From Enterobacteriaceae bacterium RIT693 (lineage in GTDB: Bacteria > Pseudomonadota > Gammaproteobacteria > Enterobacterales > Enterobacteriaceae), in assembly GCA_009668225.1 (NCBI GenBank), contig WJYK01000002.1:248001-312000 (forward strand): a stretch of DNA of 64,000 nt, in the 5' to 3' direction. Each line of letters begins with the position of its first letter. Within the stretch, counting starts at the first letter, position 1. The notes under the pieces are model-generated. The model did not search any database. It was not told the DNA's origin and worked only from the letters and a program-made list of their open reading frames with translations. This document shows, piece by piece, positions 27,406 through 36,982 of the stretch. The position numbers and the translations under genes are program-made.

Positions 27406-28113
27406 AAATATCTATTATTCCATTATGAATGAGCATGATCTTTCCACCGCATTTGAATACCGGGCATCGGTATCAGCGGAAGAAAACTTACACAGTAAAA
27501 TGCCCCTCTGTTATTCAGCGGGTTTTATTACAATGGATATTCTTCATCTATCGCCGTTACTTGCCTTAAGCTTTAGGATAAAACTCAAAATACAGCCAAT
27601 CGAACAATAGAGCAGACAACAGAAATGATAAGTCACTAACAATAACTTTGTGAATACATCAGAGCGGCAGCAAAGATGCTTTTAAGAATACTCCGCATCG
27701 GCTTTTTAATAATTTATCAAACGTAAGAGGCCGACACATAACATCATGATTCAAATCGAAAAGACAAAAACAACAAATGCGAGGATATGCTATTTTTATT
27801 GTCATTCCTGGCATTGCACGGTGAATTTCCCTGTGTTATTCAGGAAGTTTCCTGGCAAAGAATCCTAATTTTAATCCCACTGCCTTTTTTCTTATTTCTT
27901 TTTATTTATAATTCTTCACGCCGATAATAAAGACGGACACAACCAACGCTTCAATATTTAACGCAGTGACAAACATTAATTACGTCTAACTTACCTAAAG
28001 GTTAGTTAGCTCATTTCCAATGAAATAGTCGAAATATGCCGTGCATACGCATGCCCCTGGTTTTCGATGGATATGCATTTTGGATTGAAGTGGTATTAAA
28101 GGGATACGCTGCG
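27406..28113. other. AT-rich intergenic region upstream of the pga remnant and a LuxR-type gene
   Basis: About 700 bp of AT-rich DNA between divergent genes. It should hold the old pga promoter and the promoter of the regulator at 28114. Apart from the dyad at 27986-28009 I see no clear element. A 76-codon plus-strand frame at 27380-27610 overlaps the pgaA start and looks non-coding. Confidence 0.5.
27986..28009. promoter_or_regulatory. Dyad upstream of the LuxR-type regulator
   Basis: CTAACTTACC and GGTTAGTTAG form a 10-bp inverted repeat with one mismatch around a 4-nt spacer (TAAA). It lies 105 bp before the preferred start, in a position suited to an operator or activator site. The binding protein is unknown. 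Confidence 0.45.
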
Positions 28114-28677
28114 GTGAATGCGACAATTTTGATCACTCAGGATCACTATCTTTACCAGGGAATAAAAAGCTATTTCCCCGACATCATACAACTGCGCTCG
28201 GTCGACAGAAGGAGCTTTAGTTATGGCTCCGAAGGGTACGCCATACTGGTTGATAGCCGGTTACCGCTGGTGCTTTGGGAAAACATTATAACCAGTGCCG
28301 GGAGGGCGGGAACACCCGTTTGCTGCCTCGTTCTCGATATGCGCCACAGTGAGCTCTCTCCGCTGAGGCTAAAGTGGAGCCTCGATATGTCGATACCGCA
28401 CCCGGATGTTGAAGCTCTGTTCTCGCTGCTGCAAAAGGTGAATATCGACCGCCAGGCCAGAGAGTGGTTTCTTGAAATGCGCCTCGGCAACGAAGAGCGC
28501 ACGATGATGAAGCTGCTCAGGGAAGGCTTGCCGATGGAGAACGTGGCTGAAAAACTGAATACTTCGCTTAAAAGCCTGTATCGCAGGCGGACTGAACTGT
28601 ACGAGAGGTTGGGTCTGGCAAATTTTAACGAAGCCTGCTTGTTTATCTTTACTCACACAGAGCAGGATTACCCTTAG
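28114..28677 (+). CDS. LuxR/FixJ-type HTH transcriptional regulator
   Basis: About 187 residues. The N-terminal part (ATILITQDHYLYQGIKSYFP) resembles a degenerate receiver-like domain. The C-terminal part is a LuxR-type HTH: EERTMMKLLREGLPMENVAE, then LNTSLKSLYRRRTELYERLG. I prefer the GTG at 28114, which follows AAAGGG by 10 bases and gives the normal N-terminus of this family; an in-frame ATG at 28036 adds 26 unsupported residues. The group includes enterobacterial fimbrial and biofilm regulators. The target genes cannot be inferred; the pga remnant is nearby and divergent. Confidence 0.75.
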   Translation: MNATILITQDHYLYQGIKSYFPDIIQLRSVDRRSFSYGSEGYAILVDSRLPLVLWENIITSAGRAGTPVCCLVLDMRHSELSPLRLKWSLDMSIPHPDVEALFSLLQKVNIDRQAREWFLEMRLGNEERTMMKLLREGLPMENVAEKLNTSLKSLYRRRTELYERLGLANFNEACLFIFTHTEQDYP

Positions 28678-28682
28678 CTCAG

Positions 28683-28711
28683 GCGGCGGCTGCCCTCAGG
28701 CCTGCCGCCGC
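28683..28711. terminator. Strong hairpin between convergent genes
   Basis: GCGGCGGC and GCCGCCGC form a perfect 8-bp GC stem around a 13-nt loop between the LuxR-type gene and cueP. It lacks a clear T-tract on either strand, so the terminator role is tentative. Confidence 0.4.
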
Positions 28712-28720
28712 GTAGAAAAA

Positions 28721-29272
28721 TTACGCCTGTTTTAGTGCCAGGGTCGTCATGCAGGTCTGGCTGTCGTCGAACGTGGCAAAGGCCGACTGCGCGGTGCGTC
28801 CCTTGTAGCTTACGCTGACCGTCCCTTCGGTATTACGCGGTAACCACACGCCGACAAAGCCGTTTTGATGGCTGGTTAGCGTTTTATTCAGAATGACTTT
28901 GCCCGCCTTGTCGGTGATTGTCACCTCAAAAGGCGTGTTGGCCAGCTCTCCCTGGCACCCGGACAGGCTGTGATTGAAGCAAGGGTGCGTTTGCTGAAGG
29001 TACGGCGCAAACGACAGGTAGAACTTGTCCCCCAGCGGATAGCTAAACTTCTGCTGCCCCTCAGAAAGCACCAGCGCATGGCTGGTGATCCCGGCGCTGT
29101 AGCCCAGCGGGCGAGCCTGAGGAGACTGGTCAATAGCCTCAACCATTTGCTCCACGGTTTTCCCCGCCAGCCCGTGCTTCGCCAGAAAAGCATTGGCCTC
29201 CGGCGTAGTCGCCAGCGCAGAACCACTCAGTGTCAAAGCCAGTAACGCCGTCATCATGCGCATTTTCATCAT
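28721..29272 (-). CDS. cueP: CueP, periplasmic copper-binding protein
   Basis: 183 residues with a Sec signal peptide (about residues 1-21, ending SGSALATTP). The mature protein has three cysteines, in THPCFNHSLSGCQGEL and DSQTCMTT, as in Salmonella CueP, where conserved Cys residues bind and reduce copper and the protein supplies copper to the periplasmic superoxide dismutase SodC. AAGGA precedes the first of two adjacent ATGs. Upstream is a MerR-type promoter with the CueR operator, so induction by Cu(I), Ag(I) or Au(I) is expected. CueP is known from Salmonella and some other Enterobacteriaceae and is absent from E. coli K-12. Confidence 0.92.
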   Translation of the reverse strand: MMKMRMMTALLALTLSGSALATTPEANAFLAKHGLAGKTVEQMVEAIDQSPQARPLGYSAGITSHALVLSEGQQKFSYPLGDKFYLSFAPYLQQTHPCFNHSLSGCQGELANTPFEVTITDKAGKVILNKTLTSHQNGFVGVWLPRNTEGTVSVSYKGRTAQSAFATFDDSQTCMTTLALKQA

Positions 29273-29312
29273 ATTTCCTTTAAGAGTAAGCGTGCTGAAA
29301 TCACTGGCGGAA

Positions 29313-29343
29313 AAGGTACACCTTCCCCCAGGGGGAAGGTCAA
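29313..29343 (-). promoter_or_regulatory. CueR-controlled promoter of cueP
   Basis: Reading the minus strand, TTGACC (-35, 29343-29338) and TACCTT (-10, 29318-29313) are separated by exactly 19 bp. The spacer contains the dyad CCTTCCCCC-N-GGGGGAAGG, almost the same as the CueR site of the E. coli copA promoter. The long 19-bp spacing is the hallmark of MerR-family activation by DNA untwisting. Confidence 0.93.
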
Positions 29344-29420
29344 AGCCCGGGACGTATAGAAAGGTAAAGCAATGTATTTATTATGGTTTAATTGATTTTA
29401 ATCAAACATTCACGGTCCGT

Positions 29421-29473
29421 TGACCGGAAACCCAGCCCATGCAGACTTGCTGCAGGCTTTGGGTTTCCGGTCA
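29421..29473. repeat. 14-bp perfect inverted repeat (hairpin)
   Basis: TGACCGGAAACCCA (29421-29434) and TGGGTTTCCGGTCA (29460-29473) pair perfectly around a 25-nt loop that itself contains GCAG / CTGC. No T-tract follows on either strand. It lies between the divergent cueP and btsT genes and may be a small RNA, an insulator or a repeat. Confidence 0.6.
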
Positions 29474-29474
29474 G

Positions 29475-29490
29475 TGAGATCTAAATCACA
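29475..29490. promoter_or_regulatory. CRP-like binding site upstream of btsT
   Basis: TGAGA-TCTAAA-TCACA matches the CRP consensus TGTGA-N6-TCACA at 9 of 10 positions. E. coli btsT is known to depend on cAMP-CRP, and this site lies just upstream of the BtsR-type repeats. Confidence 0.7.
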
Positions 29491-29518
29491 AATTTCAGTG
29501 GGTTAGCCTTCGGGCTAA

Positions 29519-29565
29519 ACCGCTTAGCCCACCCGGCAACCGCTTATCTCTTCATATGACCGCTA
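29519..29565 (+). promoter_or_regulatory. Three BtsR-type direct repeats upstream of btsT
   Basis: ACCGCTTA (29519), ACCGCTTA (29539) and ACCGCTAA (29559) occur at exactly 20-bp intervals on the + strand. LytTR regulators such as BtsR bind tandem direct repeats spaced about two helical turns apart, and ACC(G/A)CT-type repeats are known in the E. coli btsT promoter. The array ends about 140 bp before the btsT ATG. Confidence 0.82.
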
Positions 29566-29703
29566 AAGCACTCTTTCCCCCGTTCGGCAGAAAAGCGCGC
29601 CAGGATATATCCGCCATAAATTTTTACCCTTCTCTCTACCAACAGCAGACTCAGGAATACAGGGACGGGTATTACGTTGACAGTCTGAAAAAACGGATGA
29701 CTT

Positions 29704-31857
29704 ATGAATAAAAACAGATACTTAAAACATATACCCTGGGTGATTTTGGGTATTATCGGGGCCTGCTGTCTGGCCGTTGTTGCCCTGCGGCGCGGCGAAC
29801 ATATCAGCGCCCTGTGGATAGTGGTCGCGTCGGTCTCGGTCTATTTAGTGGCCTACCGCTATTACAGTCTCTATATCGCCCAAAAGGTGATGAAGCTCGA
29901 CCCAACGCGAGCAACCCCGGCGGTCATTAATAACGACGGCCTGAATTATGTTCCTACCAACCGCAACGTCCTGTTTGGTCACCACTTTGCGGCTATCGCC
30001 GGTGCCGGGCCATTGGTTGGCCCTGTTCTGGCTGCACAGATGGGCTATTTGCCCGGCGTCCTCTGGCTATTAGCGGGCGTCGTGCTGGCCGGCGCGGTGC
30101 AGGACTTTATGGTGCTGTTTATCTCCTCTCGCCGTAACGGTGCCTCGCTGGGCGAAATGATCAAAGAGGAAATGGGCCCGGTGCCGGGTACCATTGCCCT
30201 GTTCGGCTGCTTCTTGATCATGATTATTATCCTGGCCGTGCTGGCGTTGATCGTGGTGAAAGCGCTGGCGGAAAGTCCGTGGGGCGTGTTTACCGTCTGC
30301 TCAACGGTGCCCATTGCCCTGTTTATGGGCATCTACATGCGCTTTATTCGCCCTGGCCGTGTCGGTGAAGTGTCCATTATTGGTATTGTTCTGCTGGTCG
30401 CCTCGATTTACTTCGGCGGCGTGATTGCCCATGACCCGTACTGGGGCCCTGCGCTGACCTTTAAAGATACCACTATCACCTTTACCCTGATTGGCTATGC
30501 CTTCGTGTCCGCCCTGCTGCCGGTATGGCTGATCCTCGCGCCGCGTGACTATCTGGCCACCTTTCTGAAAATCGGGGTCATCGTTGGCCTGGCGATCGGT
30601 ATCGTTATTCTGAACCCTGAACTGAAAATGCCGGCCATTACTCAGTACGTGGACGGCACCGGCCCACTGTGGAAAGGTGCTCTATTCCCGTTCCTGTTTA
30701 TTACGATTGCCTGCGGCGCGGTGTCCGGCTTCCATGCGCTCATTGCTTCCGGTACGACACCAAAACTGCTGGCCTGTGAAACCGACGCGCGCTTTATCGG
30801 CTACGGCGCGATGCTGATGGAGTCCTTTGTGGCGGTGATGGCGCTGGTCGCGGCCTCTATCATTGAGCCGGGTCTCTATTTCGCCATGAATACGCCACCG
30901 GCGGGTCTGGGCATCACCATGCCAAACCTGCATGAACTAGGCGGCGAGAACGCGCCGATGATTCTGGCGCAGCTGAAGGATGTGACCGCCCAGGCGGCGG
31001 CGACCGTTAGCTCCTGGGGCTTCGTGATTTCCCCGGAGCAGATCCTGCAAACGGCGAAAGACATCGGGGAACCTTCGGTTCTGAACCGTGCCGGTGGCGC
31101 GCCAACCCTGGCGGTCGGCATCGCGCACGTGTTTCACAAAATTGTGCCGGTGGCCGACATGGGCTTCTGGTACCACTTCGGTATTTTGTTTGAGGCGCTG
31201 TTTATCCTGACCGCGCTGGACGCCGGTACCCGTTCCGGTCGCTTTATGCTGCAGGATCTGCTGGGTAATTTTATTCCGTTCCTGAAGAAGACCGATTCAC
31301 TGGTTGCCGGGATTATCGGCACCGCAGGCTGCGTGGGCCTGTGGGGTTACCTGCTGTACCAGGGCGTGGTCGATCCGCTGGGCGGCGTCAAAAGCCTGTG
31401 GCCGCTGTTCGGTATCTCCAACCAAATGCTGGCGGCGGTAGCGTTAGTGCTGGCGACCGTGGTACTGGTGAAGATGAAGCGCACCCAATACATCTGGGTA
31501 ACCGTGGTTCCGGCCGTCTGGCTGCTTATCTGTACCACCTGGGCGCTGGGCCTGAAGTTGTTCAGCAACAACCCGCAGATGGAAGGCTTCTTCTTCATGG
31601 CCAACCAGTATAAGGCGCGCATCAGCGCGGGCGGTGCAGACCTGACGGCACAAGAGATAGCCAATATGAACCATATTGTGGTCAACAACTACACCAACGC
31701 GGGCCTGAGTATTCTGTTCCTGGTGGTGGTTTACAGTATTATCTTCTACGGCATTAAAGCATGGAGAGAAGCGCGTAAGACCGACCAACCTACGGATAAA
31801 GAAACGCCTTACCAGCCGGTGCCGAAAGAAGGCATTAAGATTTCGTCCGGCCACTGA
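29704..31857 (+). CDS. btsT: BtsT, high-affinity pyruvate/proton symporter
   Basis: 717 residues, nearly identical through its length to E. coli BtsT (YjiY, 716 residues), a CstA-family inner-membrane transporter that imports pyruvate with protons. Many membrane segments; the family motifs [21 protein letters not shown] (shown in part) and [14 protein letters not shown] are intact. It is followed by yjiX and yjiA in the same direction. Upstream lie a CRP-like site and three BtsR-type repeats. Its sensor/regulator pair btsSR is encoded just beyond yjiA, facing it; in E. coli K-12 the two loci are far apart. Confidence 0.96.
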   Translation: MNKNRYLKHIPWVILGIIGACCLAVVALRRGEHISALWIVVASVSVYLVAYRYYSLYIAQKVMKLDPTRATPAVINNDGLNYVPTNRNVLFGHHFAAIAGAGPLVGPVLAAQMGYLPGVLWLLAGVVLAGAVQDFMVLFISSRRNGASLGEMIKEEMGPVPGTIALFGCFLIMIIILAVLALIVVKALAESPWGVFTVCSTVPIALFMGIYMRFIRPGRVGEVSIIGIVLLVASIYFGGVIAHDPYWGPALTFKDTTITFTLIGYAFVSALLPVWLILAPRDYLATFLKIGVIVGLAIGIVILNPELKMPAITQYVDGTGPLWKGALFPFLFITIACGAVSGFHALIASGTTPKLLACETDARFIGYGAMLMESFVAVMALVAASIIEPGLYFAMNTPPAGLGITMPNLHELGGENAPMILAQLKDVTAQAAATVSSWGFVISPEQILQTAKDIGEPSVLNRAGGAPTLAVGIAHVFHKIVPVADMGFWYHFGILFEALFILTALDAGTRSGRFMLQDLLGNFIPFLKKTDSLVAGIIGTAGCVGLWGYLLYQGVVDPLGGVKSLWPLFGISNQMLAAVALVLATVVLVKMKRTQYIWVTVVPAVWLLICTTWALGLKLFSNNPQMEGFFFMANQYKARISAGGADLTAQEIANMNHIVVNNYTNAGLSILFLVVVYSIIFYGIKAWREARKTDQPTDKETPYQPVPKEGIKISSGH

Positions 31858-31872
31858 TCGTTTCATCTGACT

Positions 31873-31890
31873 GCCCCGCCCACGCGGGGC
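31873..31890 (+). terminator. Intercistronic hairpin after btsT
   Basis: GCCCCGC and GCGGGGC form a 7-bp perfect stem with a 4-nt loop followed by TTT, 16 bases after the btsT stop and 24 before yjiX. A weak terminator here could lower expression of yjiX-yjiA relative to btsT. Confidence 0.55.
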
Positions 31891-31913
31891 TTTCATCACA
31901 AAAGGAGCGACGG

Positions 31914-32117
31914 ATGTTCGATAACTTAGGCGCAGCAAAAAAGTATCTCGGCCAGGCGGCACGGATGCTGGTTGGGATCCCGGACTATGACACTTACGTC
32001 CTGCATATGCAGACTAATCACCCGGACCAGCCTGCCATGACGTATAAAGAGTTCTTCCGCGAACGCCAGCAGGCACGCTACGGCGGAGACGGTAAAGGCG
32101 GAATGCGCTGCTGTTAA
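31914..32117 (+). CDS. yjiX: YjiX, YbdD/DUF466-family small protein
   Basis: A 67-residue soluble protein that closely follows E. coli YjiX, including [19 protein letters not shown] and the C-terminal [13 protein letters not shown] with two terminal cysteines. The family accompanies CstA/BtsT transporters (YbdD with CstA, YjiX with BtsT) and is thought to assist transport, but the mechanism is not known. AAAGGAG lies just upstream of the ATG. Confidence 0.93.
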   Translation: MFDNLGAAKKYLGQAARMLVGIPDYDTYVLHMQTNHPDQPAMTYKEFFRERQQARYGGDGKGGMRCC

Positions 32118-32130
32118 CAGGAATGATGCT

Positions 32131-33093
32131 ATGACACCGATTGCAGTTACTGTTTTAACGGGTTTTCTCGGTGCCGGGAAAACCACCCTTTTACGGCAGA
32201 TCCTGCATAAGCAGCAGGATGAAAAGATTGCCGTTATAGAAAATGAATTTGGCGAAGTCCCCATCGACAGCCAGTTGATTGGCGATCGCGCCACCCGCAT
32301 CACCACCTTAAGCAACGGCTGCATCTGTTGTACGCGTTCGAGCGAGCTGGAAGACGCTCTGCTGGATCTGCTCGACAGCCTGGATAAAGGCGAGGTGCAA
32401 TTTGACAGGCTGATCGTTGAGTGCACCGGCATGGCGGATCCCGGCCCTATCCTGCAGGCGTTTTTCTCCCATGAGATTATCTGCGAGCGTTACTTGCTCG
32501 ACGGCGTCATTACGCTGGTGGATGCGGTACACGCCACGTCGCAGCTGGATCAGTTCCAGCTTGCTCAGTCCCAAATTGGCTATGCAGACCGCATCCTGTT
32601 GACCAAAACCGATGTGGCCGGTGATTGCGGCGCACTGACCGAACGCCTGCAACGCATCAATGCGCGTGCCCCGGTTTACCCGGTGATACACGGTGACATT
32701 GAGCTGGCCCGGCTGTTTGATACCCGAGGCTTTATGCTGGGAGAAGAGGTGGTGGTAGCCAAACCGCGCTTCCACCACATAGCCCCGCAGCAAAACCCGG
32801 TGTCTTCGATTGTCGTCACGCTTGATTATCCGGTCGCCCTGTCGGCAGTGTCGTCGGTAATGGAAACGCTGCTTTCCAGCTTTGCCGATAATCTGCTGCG
32901 TTATAAAGGGATGTTATGGATTGAAGAGCAGCCGTGCCGCCTGCTGTTCCAGGGCGTGCAGCGTCTTTACAGCGCCGACTGGGACCGCGAGTGGCAGGCG
33001 GATGAAACGCCGGGCAGCACGCTGGTGTTTATCGGTATCGACTTGCCGGAAGCGGAGATCCGACATGCTTTTGCCGGGCTACGGCAGGGCTGA
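32131..33093 (+). CDS. yjiA: YjiA, COG0523-family GTPase/metal-binding protein
   Basis: 320 residues, collinear with E. coli YjiA. The P-loop is GFLGAGKTT (residues about 10-18), the metal-binding CxCC motif is GCICC (about 64-68), the G3-like region is VECTGMADP and the G4-like NKxD is LTKTD. The C-terminal domain is the CobW_C fold. The protein binds GTP and Zn or Co in the cytoplasm; its client is unknown. It is the third gene of the btsT unit and converges with btsR 12 bp downstream. Confidence 0.94.
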   Translation: MTPIAVTVLTGFLGAGKTTLLRQILHKQQDEKIAVIENEFGEVPIDSQLIGDRATRITTLSNGCICCTRSSELEDALLDLLDSLDKGEVQFDRLIVECTGMADPGPILQAFFSHEIICERYLLDGVITLVDAVHATSQLDQFQLAQSQIGYADRILLTKTDVAGDCGALTERLQRINARAPVYPVIHGDIELARLFDTRGFMLGEEVVVAKPRFHHIAPQQNPVSSIVVTLDYPVALSAVSSVMETLLSSFADNLLRYKGMLWIEEQPCRLLFQGVQRLYSADWDREWQADETPGSTLVFIGIDLPEAEIRHAFAGLRQG

Positions 33094-33105
33094 TTACGCG
33101 GTGGG

Positions 33106-33825
33106 TCATAGCCCCACCGCCTCTTTCAGCGATTTCAGATAGCGACGACTGACCGGTACGGTGCGGCCATCTCGTAACAGCAGCTCCGCCTGGTTGTTAT
33201 CCTCCAGGCGGATCTCCTGCAGATAATTCATATTCACCAGATATTGCCGGTGGCAGCGCAGTAAAGGCGTACGGCTTTCCAACGTGCGCAGCGTCAGCTC
33301 GGTAAAGCCCTCTTTGCCATCCCGGCTGGTCACATACACTCCGCTCATCCGGCTGCTAACGTAGGCTACCTCTTCCATTTGCAGCAGCCAGATACGGCTG
33401 TGGCCGCTGCAGGGAATAAACTTCAGCGGTTGCTGGTTTTCCGGCAGCTGCGAAATGTCCTGCACTTTCTGCTCCTGGCGCAGGCGGGCCAGCGTTTTTT
33501 GCAGGCGCAGCGCCTCTATCGGCTTCAGCAGGTAATCAAACGCACACGCCTCAAAAGCCTGCACCGCGTACTCATCAAACGCGGTGAGAAACACAATACG
33601 GGGCCGGTGCCGCTGATCGAGCATTCCCACCATTTCCAGGCCACTGATACGCGGCATCTGAATATCAAGGAACAGGATATCCGGGCGTAATTTGTGTACT
33701 GCCCCTATCGCCTCAATCGCGTTGGCGCACTCGCCAATAATGTCAATGTCGCTTTCATCCTGGAGCAGGATGCGCAGGTTTTCACGAGCCAGCGGCTCAT
33801 CATCAACAATCAGAACTCTTAACAT
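33106..33825 (-). CDS. btsR: BtsR, LytTR response regulator for pyruvate sensing
   Basis: 239 residues. The receiver domain has the acidic pocket Asp8/Asp9, the phospho-acceptor Asp54 (LFLDIQMP) and the conserved Lys in YLLKP. The C-terminal LytTR DNA-binding domain (about 135-239) contains [15 protein letters not shown] and [10 protein letters not shown]. It is nearly identical to E. coli BtsR (YehT), which activates btsT. It overlaps the end of btsS by 7 bp, so the two are co-translated. The likely target array is at 29519-29565. Confidence 0.95.
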   Translation of the reverse strand: MLRVLIVDDEPLARENLRILLQDESDIDIIGECANAIEAIGAVHKLRPDILFLDIQMPRISGLEMVGMLDQRHRPRIVFLTAFDEYAVQAFEACAFDYLLKPIEALRLQKTLARLRQEQKVQDISQLPENQQPLKFIPCSGHSRIWLLQMEEVAYVSSRMSGVYVTSRDGKEGFTELTLRTLESRTPLLRCHRQYLVNMNYLQEIRLEDNNQAELLLRDGRTVPVSRRYLKSLKEAVGL

Positions 33826-35507
33826 GCAGACTCCTCAACGGGCAGACGCAGCGTGACGCAGGTGAAGCAGTCAGGACTGCAGTTCACTGCAATACCGTAA
33901 TCATCGCCAAAGCGCGTACGCAGGCGCTTGTCTACCAGATTCATACCTAATCCATTACTGTCGATTTTTGGCCGGTACAACCCGGCGTTATCCTCGACGT
34001 CCACAAAGACATTATCCCCCTCACTGCGGGCCCGGATAGTGATAATGCCGCTCCCCAATAGCTGGGAAGTCCCGTGCTTAATCGCATTTTCCACAATCGG
34101 TTGCAGGGTGAAAGCCGGTAAACGCTGGTGGGTAAAGCGCGCCGGAACCTGTAATTCTACCTTCAGCTGCGACGGGAATCGCGCCAGCTCGATTTGTAGA
34201 TAGGCATTAACGTGCTCAATTTCATCAGAGAGCGTGACGATTTCCGACGGACGCTTCAAATTTTTGCGGAAGAAGGTCGACAGATATTGCACCAGCTGCC
34301 CGGCTTTATCGCTGTCGTGGCGGATCACGCCCTTCAGCGTATTCAGGGCGTTAAACAAGAAATGCGGATTCACCTGAGCATGCAGCAGCTTGATCTCTGA
34401 CTGCGCCAGCAACGCTTTCTGCTGCTCGTATTTACCGGCGAGGATTTGCGCCGACAGCAGCTGGGCAATACCTTCGCCAAGGGTACGGTTAATCGAACTG
34501 AACAACCGGTTACGGGCTTCATAGAGTTTTATCGTGCCGATCACCCGCTGGTTCTCACCGCGCAGCGGAATAACCAGCGTCGAACCTAGCTTACAGTTGG
34601 GGTGCAGCGAACAGCGGTAAGGCAACTCATTGCCGTCGGCATACACAACCTCGTTATTCTCTATTGCCCGCCAGGTATAGCCCGATGAAATCGGCTTGCC
34701 GGGCAGATGATGGTCATCACCCGTGCCGGTGAATGCCAGCAGCTTCTCCCGGTCGGTAATGGCGACGGCGCTGATATCCAGCTCCTGGAGCAGTACCTGC
34801 GCGACTTTCATACTGTTCTTTTCATTGAACCCCTGGCGCAGGATCCCCTCCGTCGAGGCAGCCACTTTCAGGGCGGTGGCGGAGAATGCCGAAGTGTACT
34901 TCTCAAACATGGCACGCTTATCCAGCAGGATGCGCATAAACATCGCCGCGCCAAGGGTGTTGGTGACCATCATCGGGGCTGCAATGTTCCCGACAAGGTG
35001 GAGTGCATCATTAAAGGGTCTGGCGATCAGCAGAATAATCAGCATCTGCACCAGTTCAGCGACAAAAGTGACCGCCCCGGCCATCAGCGGGCTGAACAGT
35101 TTATCGGTCCGGCCGCGCTTGATTAAATAGCTGTGGATCAGCCCACCGATTAACCCTTCGGCGATGGTCGATATCATGCAGCTGAGCGCCGTCATCCCGC
35201 CAAGCGAGTAACGGTGAAGCCCACCGGTAAGGCCCACCAGCCCACCGACCAATGGCCCGCCAAGCAGCCCGCCCATCACGGCACCTATCGCTCGCGTATT
35301 GGCGATTGACCCTTCAATATGCAGACCGAAATAGGTGCCCATAATACAAAAAACGGAGAAGGTGATGTAGCACAGCAGCTTGTGCGGCAGGCGCACGGTA
35401 ACCTGCATCAGCGGGATAAACAGGCGGGTTTTACTCATCAGCCAGGCAATGACCAGAAACACGCACATTTGCTGCAAAAGCAGCAGCACTAAATTGAACT
35501 CATACAT
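33819..35507 (-). CDS. btsS: BtsS, membrane histidine kinase sensing pyruvate
   Basis: 562 residues from the ATG at 35507, matching the 561-residue E. coli BtsS (YehU). A 5TM_5TMR_LYT membrane region (about 1-190) is followed by a GAF-like domain (about 220-340) with CSLHPNC, then a LytS-type kinase with the phospho-His segment [14 protein letters not shown] and the ATPase N-box VENAIKH. The frame is open to an ATG at 35579, but the known N-terminus [14 protein letters not shown] and a GGAGAG site support 35507. In E. coli it binds extracellular pyruvate with high affinity. Confidence 0.95.
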   Translation of the reverse strand: MYEFNLVLLLLQQMCVFLVIAWLMSKTRLFIPLMQVTVRLPHKLLCYITFSVFCIMGTYFGLHIEGSIANTRAIGAVMGGLLGGPLVGGLVGLTGGLHRYSLGGMTALSCMISTIAEGLIGGLIHSYLIKRGRTDKLFSPLMAGAVTFVAELVQMLIILLIARPFNDALHLVGNIAAPMMVTNTLGAAMFMRILLDKRAMFEKYTSAFSATALKVAASTEGILRQGFNEKNSMKVAQVLLQELDISAVAITDREKLLAFTGTGDDHHLPGKPISSGYTWRAIENNEVVYADGNELPYRCSLHPNCKLGSTLVIPLRGENQRVIGTIKLYEARNRLFSSINRTLGEGIAQLLSAQILAGKYEQQKALLAQSEIKLLHAQVNPHFLFNALNTLKGVIRHDSDKAGQLVQYLSTFFRKNLKRPSEIVTLSDEIEHVNAYLQIELARFPSQLKVELQVPARFTHQRLPAFTLQPIVENAIKHGTSQLLGSGIITIRARSEGDNVFVDVEDNAGLYRPKIDSNGLGMNLVDKRLRTRFGDDYGIAVNCSPDCFTCVTLRLPVEESAC

Positions 35508-35959
35508 GCTTAGAGACTCTCCGTTTACAACGCGGGCAACATAGCGCAGCTGGCAATATATTTCCCGAGCGTGCTTCACGGTTTGTTCATTTGGCGCATA
35601 AATTTCTTATTTTTCAGTAAAAAAAGATGCCCCAAAAGACTTTATTAAATAAAAAAACCAAAACCCCGCCATAAATAAAATCAAATTCACAGGCAATAAC
35701 CAATAGCCAGATTACATATAAGCAACGCTGATTATTTGCTAAAGAAAAATGAAATAACAACGGCTCGCATACCCCCGGTTCTCGTATAGACCTGAATGCT
35801 ATAACTCATGTTTTTATATTCTTCTGCCATGCGGCGTTAGCAGGTAGTATCGGCCAAACAACGGCGATTAAGCTCGCAGAACAAAACGCACTGGCGGCTA
35901 TTAACAGCGAATTATGCTGCCGCGGTGCGGAAGTTTTAAGCAGTTAAGGAAACAGAATA
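35508..35959. other. AT-rich intergenic region between btsS and the metNIQ-like operon
   Basis: About 450 bp holding the divergent promoters of btsSR and the methionine-importer-like operon. Runs of A and T dominate 35600-35760. I looked for tandem AGACGTCT MetJ boxes and saw none that convinced me. A frame without a start codon covers roughly 35750-35946 and looks like chance. No RNA gene is recognised. Confidence 0.45.
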
Positions 35960-36982
35960 ATGATCGTTCTATCGGGCGTGTCGAAGGTATTTGCCGGAAA
36001 AAACGGCGATATTACCGCCGTAGATAATATTAGCCTCAACGTCGAAAGAGGCCAGGTTTACGGCATTATTGGCTATAGCGGCGCGGGTAAAAGCACATTA
36101 ATCAGACTATTAAACGGGCTGGAAACCCCCTCCTCCGGCTCTATTCTTGTTGCCGGTCAGGACATTGCCCGTGCAAAAGGCGAGCAGCTGCGTCAGACAC
36201 GTTTAAAAGTCAGTATGGTATTCCAGCATTTCAATTTGTTGTGGTCGCGTACGGTAGCCCAGAATATCGCCTTCCCAATGCAAATTGCCGGGAAAAATAA
36301 GCGCCAGATAACGCAGCGCGTCAACGACCTGGTCAAGCTGGTGGGCCTTGAAGGACGTGAAAATGCTTACCCTTCCCAGCTCAGCGGCGGTCAGAAACAG
36401 CGTGTCGGTATTGCCCGTGCGCTGGCAAATAACCCCGACGTTCTGCTGTGCGACGAGGCAACCTCCGCGTTAGATCCGCAAACGACCGACGCCATCCTCG
36501 ACCTGCTGCTCGACATTAATCGCCAGCTCAAATTGACCATCGTGCTGATCACTCACGAAATGCACGTCGTGCGCAAGATTTGCCAGCGCGTCGCGGTGAT
36601 GGAAAACGGAAAAATCGTTGAGGAAGGCGCGGTGCTGGATGTATTCACCCATCCCCAACAGCCGATTACGCAGACTTTTGTCCGCCAGGTTTCACTCCAC
36701 GGCGAAGCGAATGAGCCGTTCAATCCGCAGTGGGTTAAGGGGTTAAGTGGCAGCATTCTGAAGCTTATTTTCCCCGGCGGCCAGGCACAGCAACCGGTTA
36801 TTGCCGAGGCCATTCAGCACTTTAACGTCGCGCTGAATATCCTGCACGGCAAAATCACCCAGACGGTAGACGGGACGTTTGGCGAGCTGTATGTCCACTT
36901 CGATGATGTCAGCCAACTGGACAATATTGTGCAATACCTGAACCAAAAGCGGGTAGAAACAGAGGTTATTCAACATGATTGA
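35960..36982 (+). CDS. metN: MetN-like methionine ABC importer ATPase
   Basis: 340 residues. Walker A GYSGAGKST (38-46), the Q-loop VFQHFN, the signature LSGGQKQR, Walker B VLLCDEATSALDP and the switch His in LITHEMH are all intact. A C-terminal NIL domain (about 265-340) is present; in MetN it binds methionine and inhibits import when the pool is high. The next gene overlaps by 8 bp. This appears to be a second, paralogous set rather than the standard metNIQ locus, because its binding protein differs (see 37739). Substrate could be D- or L-methionine or a derivative. Confidence 0.9.
   Translation: MIVLSGVSKVFAGKNGDITAVDNISLNVERGQVYGIIGYSGAGKSTLIRLLNGLETPSSGSILVAGQDIARAKGEQLRQTRLKVSMVFQHFNLLWSRTVAQNIAFPMQIAGKNKRQITQRVNDLVKLVGLEGRENAYPSQLSGGQKQRVGIARALANNPDVLLCDEATSALDPQTTDAILDLLLDINRQLKLTIVLITHEMHVVRKICQRVAVMENGKIVEEGAVLDVFTHPQQPITQTFVRQVSLHGEANEPFNPQWVKGLSGSILKLIFPGGQAQQPVIAEAIQHFNVALNILHGKITQTVDGTFGELYVHFDDVSQLDNIVQYLNQKRVETEVIQHD

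Noticed and set aside
27380-27610. A 76-codon + strand frame
   Set aside because: Overlaps the start of the pgaA remnant antisense and consists of AT-rich intergenic sequence.
35750-35946. A protein-like frame before the metNIQ-like operon
   Set aside because: It has no standard start codon and no homology that I recognise.
35760-35959. MetJ boxes upstream of the metN-like gene
   Set aside because: No tandem AGACGTCT-like octamers were found; only isolated weak matches.
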